22,969 bases of DNA, from positions 1-22,969 of the forward strand of contig DOAQ01000017.1 of the NCBI GenBank assembly GCA_003506435.1, given 5' to 3'. This stretch comes from Prolixibacteraceae bacterium (GTDB lineage: Bacteria > Bacteroidota > Bacteroidia > Bacteroidales > Prolixibacteraceae). The notes beneath the pieces were generated by a model that worked only from the letters and a program-made list of their open reading frames with translations, had not been told where the DNA came from and searched no databases. Numbering within the stretch: the first letter of the stretch is position 1; every line of letters starts with the position of its first letter. A program made the position numbers and the translations under genes. Below are positions 16,085-22,960 of the stretch, piece by piece.

Positions 16085-16522
16085 TTGCAACTTGAACGAA
16101 GTTTTTTCGAAATTTTAATGAATTTTTTCTATCCACAATATCGAATTTTATCCAATTATCGAATAGCAAATTATGAATATGACATTATCCTAGAATCTAC
16201 GGAACAACCTCAACTTGATTTTATTTTTGAAATAAAATATTATCCTACAGGCTATAGAAAAAATAGTTTTAAAGAGGCAATTACACATCTCTCAAAATCG
16301 ACAGAAGCATATATTGATGTTACAAGAAGGAAGGCTAAACCTCTTCTTTTAATTGTTATGCAGAAAAATGAAGAAATCAATCTTGACGAACTTTCAGATA
16401 TTAATGAAATAAGAAAATTAAGAGAGTTTAAGAATGCTATGATGACTATAGTAAGCTTTGACGAATTAGAGACAATCACAAAAGATAGAATCGAAAAAGT
16501 AATGGATATGACATTGAAATAA
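16085..16522 (+). CDS. PD-(D/E)xK nuclease-like domain, probably 3' part of the same gene
   Basis: The only usable start is a TTG at 16085, giving 145 residues, but the frame is open from 15986 and runs out of the preceding membrane-protein gene. The core fits a restriction-endonuclease-like fold: helix MQLERSFFEILMNFFYPQY, strand ANYEYDIILES with Asp33, then QLDFIFEIKYY giving Glu49-x-Lys51, followed by a helix (SFKEAITHLS) and strand KPLLLIVMQK. The spacing D-x15-E-x-K is typical of PD-(D/E)xK enzymes. Function is not assignable; a membrane-anchored DNA- or RNA-cutting or nucleic-acid-binding protein is an inference. If the indel is real the gene is inactive or yields two separate polypeptides. 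Confidence 0.6.
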   Translation: MQLERSFFEILMNFFYPQYRILSNYRIANYEYDIILESTEQPQLDFIFEIKYYPTGYRKNSFKEAITHLSKSTEAYIDVTRRKAKPLLLIVMQKNEEINLDELSDINEIRKLREFKNAMMTIVSFDELETITKDRIEKVMDMTLK

Positions 16523-16709
16523 AGTCAGCCGCTAAAAATTGCAAATTGCATTGCGGGTGGAGTGGTGCGCATTATTATCTGTTCTTCTTTCTCGACTACG
16601 TTACCCTTCGGAACAGTGATGCGCTTTGAAATCTACAATGATAACTTACAAGTGGTCGTTAATATTATAATAAAAATACAACAAACAGTCCCCTTTTTCA
16701 TCCCCCCAA

Positions 16710-16741
16710 AAAAAACAAAAACCTCACAAATCAATGATTTG
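16710..16741 (-). terminator. Possible terminator of tRNA-Lys
   Basis: On the - strand, CAAATC-ATT-GATTTG (16727-16741) forms a 6-bp hairpin followed by GTGAGG and a T-rich run (TTTTTGTTTTTTTT). It lies about 20 bp beyond the tRNA 3' end. The stem is weak. The remaining bases 16523-16709 hold no supported gene. Confidence 0.4.
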
Positions 16742-16761
16742 CAAGGCTTTAATTTTAAACT

Positions 16762-16837
16762 TGGTGACCCAGCTGGGATTCGAACCCAGGACCCCATCCT
16801 TAAAAGGGATGTGCTCTACCTGCTGAGCTACTGAGTC
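16762..16837 (-). tRNA. tRNA-Lys (anticodon UUU)
   Basis: On the - strand the gene starts GACTCAG at 16837. The acceptor stem pairs GACTCAG with CTGGGTC (one G-U). The D arm is AGCTCAGCAGGTAGAGC, the anticodon stem CATCC/GGATG holds loop CTTTTAA with anticodon TTT, and the T arm contains GGTTCGAATCC. The discriminator is A at 16765 and CCA is encoded at 16762-16764. The mature body is 73 nt plus CCA. All cloverleaf elements are intact. Its 3' end faces the accessory pocket. Confidence 0.97.
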
Positions 16838-16872
16838 ATCCTCAATGTGCTTTTGTTTTTCAAAAGCGGATG

Positions 16873-16903
16873 CAAAGGTAAAAGCATTTTTTTTAAATGC
16901 AAA
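16873..16903 (-). promoter_or_regulatory. tRNA-Lys promoter, full Bacteroidota consensus
   Basis: On the + strand CAAAGGTA (16873-16880) is the reverse complement of a TAnnTTTG -7 box, and CAAA (16900-16903) of a TTTG -33 box, with exactly 19 bp between. This predicts a start near 16866 and a leader of about 30 nt before the tRNA. Confidence 0.8.
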
Positions 16904-16991
16904 TAAAGGTATCAATTTGCAAAAAAAATTCATATAAAGGATCAGGAGCAAATGTTTTCAGCCATATTCAGCACCAATCCGACGAAAAAAT

Positions 16992-16999
16992 TACTTTTG
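16992..16999 (+). promoter_or_regulatory. Candidate -7 box of the dehydrogenase gene
   Basis: TACTTTTG matches TAnnTTTG and lies 20 bp before the start codon at 17019. No good -33 TTTG is found at the expected distance. Confidence 0.4.
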
Positions 17000-17018
17000 C
17001 TGGTAAAATCTTTTTATC

Positions 17019-17822
17019 ATGAAAGAGAAAGTAGTTGTAATTACCGGCGCATCATCAGGAATCGGGAAAGCTCTCGCTCTGGAGTGCGCTGCACGCGGGG
17101 CAAAACTGGCGCTTGCCGCCCGTCGTATCGACCGTTTACAGGAACTTGAAAAAGAACTTTCAGGAACCGAAATAATATCGGTAAAAGCCGATGTCAGTAA
17201 GGAAGAAGACTGCAAAAGCCTGATTGAACAAACAGTTCAGCGATACGGAAAGATTGACGTGCTGATCAACAATGCCGGAATTTCAATGCGGGCGCTTTTC
17301 GCTGATCTCGAACTGGACTTGATGAAACGATTGATGGACGTAAATTTCTGGGGAACAGTTTTTTGTACCAAATACGCCATGCCTCATCTACTGAAAACCA
17401 AAGGCACCGTAGTCGGTGTGATCTCTATTGCAGGATACATCGGACTTCCCGGTCGTACCGGCTATTCGGCTTCAAAATACGCCATTCGCGGCTTTCTGGA
17501 TGCCCTGCGTACCGAGAACCTGAAAACAGGTCTTCATGTGCTGGTTGCCGCTCCCGGTTTTACGGCTTCGGAAGTCAGACAAGTTGCCCTCACTGCCGAT
17601 GGCTCGCAACAGGGCGAAACCCCGCGTGACGAAAGTAAGATGATGAGTTCCGAAGAATGTGCGCGCCACATTGTCAATGCAATCGAGAAACGGAAAAGAG
17701 AACTGATTCTGACTTTTAAGGAAGGAAAACTAACCGTCTTTCTTGGAAAATTTCTCCCAAAATTACTTGACAGAATGGCATACAGCCACATGGCAAAAGA
17801 ACATGATTCACCTTTCAAATAA
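17019..17822 (+). CDS. Short-chain dehydrogenase/reductase
   Basis: A 267-residue classical SDR oxidoreductase, Rossmann-fold, probably cytoplasmic, using NAD(P)H. Motifs: TGASSGIG (9-16) for cofactor binding, basic ARR at 34-36 after strand 2 suggesting NADP(H), NNAG (84-87), Asn109, catalytic Ser136, and YSASK with Tyr149 and Lys153. The C-terminal tail (KLTVFLGKFLPKLLDRMAY) is amphipathic and could touch the membrane, as in the DltE/YqjQ-like SDR group acting on lipids or ketones. The exact substrate is unknown. Five bases after its stop begins the thioesterase gene, so the two form an operon; the pairing hints at acyl or lipid metabolism but does not prove it. Confidence 0.9.
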   Translation: MKEKVVVITGASSGIGKALALECAARGAKLALAARRIDRLQELEKELSGTEIISVKADVSKEEDCKSLIEQTVQRYGKIDVLINNAGISMRALFADLELDLMKRLMDVNFWGTVFCTKYAMPHLLKTKGTVVGVISIAGYIGLPGRTGYSASKYAIRGFLDALRTENLKTGLHVLVAAPGFTASEVRQVALTADGSQQGETPRDESKMMSSEECARHIVNAIEKRKRELILTFKEGKLTVFLGKFLPKLLDRMAYSHMAKEHDSPFK

Positions 17823-17827
17823 AAAAG

Positions 17828-18232
17828 ATGCTGGTTTCTGAAACAAAAATCAGAGTGTATTACGAAGACACTGACCAAATGGGAATTGTTTATTACGGAA
17901 ATTATGCCAGATACTATGAAATCGGGCGTACTGAAATGATCCGTCAAATGGGATTTACGTATAAACAAATTGAGGAACAAAAAATCGCTCTTCCTGCCCG
18001 TTCATTGAATATTACCTATATAAAATCGGCATACTACGACGACCTTCTGACCATACGAACAATAATTGACACTCTTCCCAAAGTTAAATTTCCGATCAAA
18101 ACAGAAATTTACAATCAACACGGAGAGCTGATTAATAAAGGGGAAACCGTACTTGTTTTCTTTAACGCTCTTACCAACAAGCCTTGTGCAGCCCCCGATT
18201 TTTTCATCGATAAAATGAAAGAGTTTTTTTAA
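17828..18232 (+). CDS. ybgC: YbgC-like acyl-CoA thioesterase
   Basis: A 134-residue hot-dog-fold thioesterase of the 4HBT/YbgC type. The signature YYEDTDQMGIVYYGNYARYYE (11-31) has the catalytic Asp16 and the helix-start VYYGNY. Length is typical. Family members hydrolyse acyl-CoA or acyl-ACP thioesters in the cytoplasm; in proteobacteria ybgC begins the tol-pal operon. Here it lies between an SDR and a Gate-domain membrane protein (5 bp and 13 bp gaps) on the + strand, while an exbB-exbD-tonB set with a TolA-like linker lies convergently one gene further on. Confidence 0.88.
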   Translation: MLVSETKIRVYYEDTDQMGIVYYGNYARYYEIGRTEMIRQMGFTYKQIEEQKIALPARSLNITYIKSAYYDDLLTIRTIIDTLPKVKFPIKTEIYNQHGELINKGETVLVFFNALTNKPCAAPDFFIDKMKEFF

Positions 18233-18245
18233 TCGCATCGGTCGT

Positions 18246-19196
18246 ATGAGGAAAGTTGCAGGAATCGGAGAAGAAAACCAAATTCGGGACAGGATAAAAA
18301 AAAGCATCCACGAAGCGCTGAAACAGGGAATAAAAACCACGATATGGTTGCTGAAACTTACCATACCGGTTTCGTTTGCTGTTTTGCTGCTAAACTATTT
18401 TGGAATACTTGACATGATCGCCGGAGTGACGGCCCCGGTATTTAAACTGGTCGGCCTGCCGGGAGTTGCAGCCGTTGTGCTTATCACCAGTATTTTTACC
18501 AACATTTATTCAGTTGTGGCCGTACTCACCACCTTGGCGATACCCGAACGCGAGGGTACCATTTTAGCCGTGATGTGCCTTGTTGCCCATAACCTGATCA
18601 TAGAAACTGCCATTCAGAAAAAAACGGGATCTTCGGCCACCCGCATGGTGATTGTCCGCCTGGTAGGGGCATTCCTGATTGCCTGGTTTTTAAATCTTGT
18701 ACTGCCCGGAAGTTTTCAGGACATCGCACTGAACGAAAATAAAAACACATCATCGTTTATTCCTGTATTAACGGACTGGTCAATTGATATTTTTTACACT
18801 ATCCTGAAAATTATCATACTTGTAAACCTGCTGATGATCCTTCAGAAATTACTGAATGAATTTAAGCTAATTGATTATTTGGTTCGTCCGTTCGCACCAC
18901 TCATGAGATTGTTTGGATTATCTGAAAATACTACTTTTTTGTGGATTGTCGCCAACACGCTCGGACTTGCCTACGGCGGTGCGGTAATGATCAGCGAAAC
19001 GGAAGACGGTAAACTTTCGAAAAAGGAAAGCGACCTGCTGAACCATCACATTGCAGTTTCGCATTCGCAACTGGAAGACCCGCTTCTATTTGTTACCCTG
19101 AACTATAACTACCTCATATTGGTGTTTCCCCGGATGCTGCTGGCCCTGTTTTTTGTTTGGCTGCGGAAACTGGAAATATATTTCAGAAAAGAATAA
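18246..19196 (+). CDS. Gate/nucleoside-recognition domain membrane protein
   Basis: A 316-residue inner-membrane protein with about eight hydrophobic segments after a charged N-terminal 30 residues. Two similar halves are visible: the first with FKLVGLPGVAAVVLITSIFTNIY and IPEREGTILAVMCLVAHNLIIETA, the second with LMRLFGLSENTTFLWIVANTLGLAYGG and LLNHHIAVSHSQLEDPLLF. This duplicated pattern is that of the nucleoside-recognition (Gate) family that includes the spore maturation proteins SpmA/SpmB and parts of nucleoside and iron transporters. The substrate is unknown. Only 7 bp separate its stop from the convergent tonB stop, and I see no hairpin between them, so transcripts probably overlap. 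Confidence 0.8.
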   Translation: MRKVAGIGEENQIRDRIKKSIHEALKQGIKTTIWLLKLTIPVSFAVLLLNYFGILDMIAGVTAPVFKLVGLPGVAAVVLITSIFTNIYSVVAVLTTLAIPEREGTILAVMCLVAHNLIIETAIQKKTGSSATRMVIVRLVGAFLIAWFLNLVLPGSFQDIALNENKNTSSFIPVLTDWSIDIFYTILKIIILVNLLMILQKLLNEFKLIDYLVRPFAPLMRLFGLSENTTFLWIVANTLGLAYGGAVMISETEDGKLSKKESDLLNHHIAVSHSQLEDPLLFVTLNYNYLILVFPRMLLALFFVWLRKLEIYFRKE

Positions 19197-19203
19197 AGCA
19201 GTT

Positions 19204-20157
19204 CTAATCCAATACAAAACGGTAGGTAATGGTTCCTTGCTGGAAGGCCGGGGCATTGGCATCGACATTAAATTTAGCCAGCAAAGCCGCTTTTTGTGCG
19301 GCAGCCAACAATTCAGGAATTAAAGTTGTAGACCCCCGAACACCAGTAACCGCTTTGGTTACATTTCCATTTTTATCAACAGTAACCTGAACCACCACGA
19401 CACCTCCCTCATTTCCGGGATAAACGGGTAATGGAAGCGTAAGCGCTGAGCGCCCGCCAAGACTATACGAAGGACCATTTCCGATGCCTCCTCCCTTATT
19501 GTAGTTATCTGAATTTGCTGTTCCATTCGGGCTTCCCTGGTTTCCACCCGGATAGGTTACTCCCTGACCTGTACTTTTCGATCCGGAGCTTCCCTGCCCT
19601 GCTGCGCCAAATACATTTTTTGCCCGCGAATTGATCTCGCCAATCTGCCGCTGTTCTTCTTCCTTTTTCTTTCGCTCGGCTTCTTCGCGCTGACGTTGCT
19701 CTGCCTTTTCCTTTTCAATCCGGGCTATTTCTTCCTTTTTCTTTCGCTCAATTTCGGCAAGGCGTTCGCGTTCAATTCTATCTTTTTGCTCCTGAAGCTT
19801 CTTTTCTTCCTCTTTTTTCTTTTTTGCAGCTTCAATAGCTGCCGTTTTCTCCAAATCCTGAGTCACGACTTCTTCTTTGGCTTTCTCCGGTTCGGAAACT
19901 GATTTCGGGGGGGGCGTTGCAATAACCGGTTCGGACTTTTCCTCTTTCTGCTGAACCGGGGCAAATTCTTCTCTTTGCGGGGCAGGTTCTTCCATTCCCA
20001 AACCGGCATCATCGTTCCCGAAATTCACAAGAATTCCTTCCTCGCCCGGTAACGGAAGCGGAGTAAAGAAACCATACAGAAGCAGCAAAATCAAAATAAT
20101 ACCGTGTACAAATATAGTCCCTGCAAACCCGTTTTTATGTTCCGATATATAACTCAT
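19204..20157 (-). CDS. tonB: TonB family protein with TolA-like linker
   Basis: A 317-residue energy-transducing protein that links the inner-membrane ExbB/ExbD motor to outer-membrane receptors. Order: one membrane anchor (about 12-32), a Pro/Glu-rich stretch (56-90), a long Lys/Glu/Ala helix (about 101-175, e.g. ERKKKEEIARIEKEK), a Gly/Ser-rich linker (181-236) and the C-terminal TonB fold (237-317, LPLPVYPGNEGGVVVVQVTV to TYRFVLD). The charged helix is more like TolA than classical Pro-rich TonB, so a Tol-type role is possible. Its ATG overlaps the exbD stop (TAATG), indicating translational coupling. The gene ends 7 bp from the convergent membrane-protein gene. Confidence 0.88.
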   Translation of the reverse strand: MSYISEHKNGFAGTIFVHGIILILLLLYGFFTPLPLPGEEGILVNFGNDDAGLGMEEPAPQREEFAPVQQKEEKSEPVIATPPPKSVSEPEKAKEEVVTQDLEKTAAIEAAKKKKEEEKKLQEQKDRIERERLAEIERKKKEEIARIEKEKAEQRQREEAERKKKEEEQRQIGEINSRAKNVFGAAGQGSSGSKSTGQGVTYPGGNQGSPNGTANSDNYNKGGGIGNGPSYSLGGRSALTLPLPVYPGNEGGVVVVQVTVDKNGNVTKAVTGVRGSTTLIPELLAAAQKAALLAKFNVDANAPAFQQGTITYRFVLD

Positions 20158-20564
20158 TATTCTTCCGGAGCAGTAGCCAGAATCATTTTAAAGTTGTTCC
20201 TTTTTGCCACGTTCATCACTTTTACCACATGTTCAATCGGCACCGATTTATCAGCATGCAGCGAAATAAACGGATCGTCGCTTTTTCCGGCAAGACGTTG
20301 CAATGCCGCTTCAATCTCATTAAATGCGATGCGTTTTTGCGTGCCGTTATCGTTGATGTAGTATTTCAAATCTTCAGTAATAGAAATGGCGGTGACCGGC
20401 TTGGCCGCCGTCTGGTTGTTGCTCTGAGGCAGCAACAATTTCAGTGCGTTCGGTGCAACCAGCGTTGATGAGATCATAAAAAAGATCAGCAAAAGAAAAA
20501 CAATGTCGGTCATCGACGACATACTGAACGAGGCATCTACTTTATTTCTTCGTTTTAGTGCCAT
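20157..20564 (-). CDS. exbD: ExbD/TolR family protein
   Basis: A 135-residue motor subunit. A short basic cytoplasmic start (MALKRRNKVDASFSMSSMTD) leads into one membrane helix (about 20-38, IVFLLLIFFMISSTLV) with Asp20 in the place of the proton-carrying aspartate of ExbD/TolR. The periplasmic domain follows (AISITEDLKYYINDNG, ISLHADKSVPIEHVVKVM). With ExbB it uses proton flow to energise TonB. Its start lies 1 bp after the exbB stop and its own stop overlaps the tonB start, so all three are translated as a coupled set. Confidence 0.93.
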   Translation of the reverse strand: MALKRRNKVDASFSMSSMTDIVFLLLIFFMISSTLVAPNALKLLLPQSNNQTAAKPVTAISITEDLKYYINDNGTQKRIAFNEIEAALQRLAGKSDDPFISLHADKSVPIEHVVKVMNVAKRNNFKMILATAPEE

Positions 20565-20565
20565 A

Positions 20566-21273
20566 CTACTTGTTTTGTGCAGGTTCGTGCAGCAGGTCCA
20601 TAAATTCGCTGGTGGCCGCTTCCATTTTAAATACTACCTTTTCAACATTGGAAACCAGAATATTGTATGCAAAATAAGCCACAATACCCACAATCAAACC
20701 GGCGACTGTTGTTACCATTGCCTGGTAGATACCCGACGAAAGCAGGGTCACATCAATATTATTTCCGGCATTGGCCATATCGTAGAAAGCCTGAATCATT
20801 CCCATTACAGTTCCAAGGAAACCCAACATAGGAGCTCCACCGGCAACACTAGCCAAAACAGGAAGACCTTTTTCCAGCTTCGATATTTCAAGGTTCCCCA
20901 CATTTTCAATAGCCGCAGTAACATCGGGCATCGGTCGTCCAATGCGGGTAATCCCCTTTTCAATCATGCGGGCGGTCGGGGTGTCGTTCGAACGGCACAA
21001 CGCCAGCGCTGCATCAATTTTCCCCTGAAGGATGTATTCTTTTACACGATCCATCAGCCTCGAATCAACCTGTCCGGCCTTCCGCACCGCAAAATACCTG
21101 TCAACAAATATGAAAACTCCGACAAATGACAATAGCAGGATCGGAATCATAATCCATCCCCCTTTTATAGCCATATCGAGGAAACTAATTTCAACGCCGC
21201 TTTGTCCGGCAGCTACAACGCCTGCTGCTTCAGTTAAATTTCGTGAAGCCTGTAGTAAAATAAAGTTCAGCAT
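20566..21273 (-). CDS. exbB: ExbB/TolQ/MotA family proton channel
   Basis: A 235-residue inner-membrane motor subunit. Membrane segments lie at about 40-57 (WIMIPILLLSFVGVFIF), 142-163 (SVAGGAPMLGFLGTVMGMIQAF, the family's most conserved helix) and 188-206 (TTVAGLIVGIVAYFAYNIL), with the cytoplasmic loop 60-135 between the first two. The N-terminal 30 residues are weakly conserved-looking, so the true start could be a little further in, though the ATG at 21273 follows a good promoter. First gene of exbB-exbD-tonB. ExbB and TolQ cannot be told apart by sequence alone. Confidence 0.93.
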   Translation of the reverse strand: MLNFILLQASRNLTEAAGVVAAGQSGVEISFLDMAIKGGWIMIPILLLSFVGVFIFVDRYFAVRKAGQVDSRLMDRVKEYILQGKIDAALALCRSNDTPTARMIEKGITRIGRPMPDVTAAIENVGNLEISKLEKGLPVLASVAGGAPMLGFLGTVMGMIQAFYDMANAGNNIDVTLLSSGIYQAMVTTVAGLIVGIVAYFAYNILVSNVEKVVFKMEAATSEFMDLLHEPAQNK

Positions 21274-21298
21274 ATTTATTTTGATTTATTGAAATCAT

Positions 21299-21336
21299 AA
21301 AAAAAACGGGGTATAACATTGTTTTATTATACCCCG
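21299..21336 (-). terminator. Rho-independent terminator after nhaD
   Basis: On the - strand CGGGGTATAA (21336-21327) pairs perfectly over 10 bp with TTATACCCCG (21316-21307) around a 10-nt loop, followed by eight T (21306-21299). It ends nhaD transcription about 90 bp after the stop codon and sits in the exbB leader. Confidence 0.9.
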
Positions 21337-21367
21337 CAAAAGTAAATTATTTTAAAATCAAGTCAAA
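21337..21367 (-). promoter_or_regulatory. exbB-exbD-tonB promoter, full Bacteroidota consensus
   Basis: On the + strand CAAAAGTA (21337-21344) is the reverse complement of TACTTTTG (-7) and CAAA (21364-21367) of TTTG (-33), with exactly 19 bp between. The predicted start falls at about 21330, inside the hairpin of the nhaD terminator. The exbB leader would be about 55 nt. Confidence 0.75.
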
Positions 21368-21422
21368 GGCTAAAAGCCGAAGACAGCGCAGTAAAAAGAA
21401 CAACGCTTTTTTAACTATTTTT

Positions 21423-22802
21423 TTACAAGCCGAACATTACAAAGTAAACAGCACAACCAGCCAGGTATCCCAGCAAAGCCAGCCCCGATATTTTTTTCAG
21501 GTACCATATAAAGTCGATTTTTTCAAGCCCCATAGCAGCAACACCGGCGGCCGAACCAATAATCAGAATGCTGCCCCCGGTTCCGGCTGTATAAGCCAGA
21601 AACTCCCAGAAGAGACCATCCTGCACAAAATTATTTAAATATGGATCGACGCCCATTTCGGCAATCGGGTACATTCCCATTGCACCGGCAACCAGCGGCA
21701 CATTATCGATAACCGACGAAAGAATACCAATAGCAATATCAATCAGATAAATATTGTGAAGTTTTTCATCGAGATATTGCGACATGAGACTCAGTTGACC
21801 TGCAGATTGTAAAGCTGCCACCGCAGAAAGAATACCAAGGAAGAACAATACGGTAGGGACATCAACACGACGCAGAATAGCAACCACTTTAAGTTTCTTC
21901 TTCACAGGAAGCGGTTTATTCCGGTGCATGATTTCAGAAATTACCCAAATAATACCCAACGAAAGCAACATGCCCATGTAAGGAGGCAAGTGTGTCGCGG
22001 TTTTAAAAACAGGTACAAACAGCAAGCCTGAAACACCCAATATAAGCATAAGCAGTCGTTCACTCGGAGTTGTTACTTCTTCCCCTGTTTCTTCAATAAC
22101 CGGACGGGTAACATTTCCCTTCATGGTAAATGACAAAACAGCCAATGGAACAACCATGCAAGCGATACTCGGAAGAAAAACACCTTCCATGATGCGAATA
22201 GTACTTACCTGTCCTCCAATCCATAACATGATGGTCGTTACATCACCAATCGGAGTCCATGCGCCACCGGCATTCGCTGCAAGTACAACCATGCTGGCGA
22301 AAAACCAACGCGTGTGTTTATCTTCAATCAATTTACGAAGCAAAGCAACCATCACGATAGTAGTTGTCAGATTGTCGAGAACGGATGACATGAAAAATGT
22401 AAGAAAACTCACGACCCAAATCAGCTTCACTTTGTTGGTAGTTCTGATTTTATCGGTGATAACCTTGAATCCCTCGTGTTGGTCAACTACCTCAACAATG
22501 GTCATCGCACCCAACAAGAAGAAAAGAATTTCGCCGATTTCGCCAATGTGATGAATAATTTCTGAATCGACAATAAATTCGTGGATTGCATGAATACCGT
22601 GGGCATCGGGATGTGCCGCAGTATATTTTGCCCAGGCGGAACTAAATCCCATGCTCAATATGTCTTCAGCTCCAATAATATAAACCACCCAGCACAAGGT
22701 TCCGATAATCAATGCTGAAGCAGCTTTGTCCACTTTTAGTGGATGTTCAAGTGCAATGGCTAAATAACCAAGCACAAAAATAACGACCATTAATGTAAAC
22801 AT
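21423..22802 (-). CDS. nhaD: NhaD-type Na+/H+ antiporter
   Basis: A 459-residue inner-membrane protein of the ion-transporter (ArsB/NhaD) superfamily, expected to expel Na+ or Li+ in exchange for H+. About 11-13 hydrophobic helices are visible. NhaD-like signatures: GEILFFLLGAMTIVEVVDQHEGF (90-112), VLDNLTTTIVMVALLRKL (141-158, Asp143/Asn144), ANAGGAWTPIGDVTTIMLW (176-194, Asp187), VIDNVPLVAGAMGMYP (364-379, Asp366) and TAGTGGSILIIGSAAG (405-420). The two DN pairs in opposing half-helices mark the likely ion site. It is transcribed toward exbB but separated by a strong terminator. A lone CAAATATA box at 22870-22877 could be its -7 element. Confidence 0.92.
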   Translation of the reverse strand: MFTLMVVIFVLGYLAIALEHPLKVDKAASALIIGTLCWVVYIIGAEDILSMGFSSAWAKYTAAHPDAHGIHAIHEFIVDSEIIHHIGEIGEILFFLLGAMTIVEVVDQHEGFKVITDKIRTTNKVKLIWVVSFLTFFMSSVLDNLTTTIVMVALLRKLIEDKHTRWFFASMVVLAANAGGAWTPIGDVTTIMLWIGGQVSTIRIMEGVFLPSIACMVVPLAVLSFTMKGNVTRPVIEETGEEVTTPSERLLMLILGVSGLLFVPVFKTATHLPPYMGMLLSLGIIWVISEIMHRNKPLPVKKKLKVVAILRRVDVPTVLFFLGILSAVAALQSAGQLSLMSQYLDEKLHNIYLIDIAIGILSSVIDNVPLVAGAMGMYPIAEMGVDPYLNNFVQDGLFWEFLAYTAGTGGSILIIGSAAGVAAMGLEKIDFIWYLKKISGLALLGYLAGCAVYFVMFGL

Positions 22803-22946
22803 AGGTTTTTTTGAATTAGATTAAGGGGTTGAATATAAAAAATCCAGCGATTCGTTATTCTCCATATTCCAAATATATTTTCGTGTTTTTAAACTACTTA
22901 TCTGAAATTAAAATACAGGTTGACCTGAACATTCAGGCAACAAAAA

Positions 22947-22960
22947 GAGGCTGTCCAAAA
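22947..22960. repeat. Repeat-end-like motif at right window edge
   Basis: GAGGCTGTCCAAAA is the near inverted counterpart of TTTTGGGACACCCTC at 10-24. A perfect hairpin CCTGAA-CA-TTCAGG lies just before it (22924-22937). Together they suggest the start of a dispersed repeat or mobile element cut by the window end. Confidence 0.35.

Noticed and set aside
16562..16834. 90-residue + strand ORF running across the tRNA
   Set aside because: Its C-terminal third is the reverse strand of tRNA-Lys (GDPAGIRTQDPIL), a classic false ORF.
16762..16837. Integration of the accessory pocket at the tRNA-Lys 3' end
   Set aside because: I looked for a second copy of the tRNA 3' sequence near 13.6-14.4 kb and found none, and no integrase gene is present.
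20503..21129. 208-residue + strand ORF antisense to exbB and the exbD start
   Set aside because: It lies opposite well-supported ExbB/ExbD frames and its translation is His/Asn/Arg-rich without motifs; it is a coding shadow.
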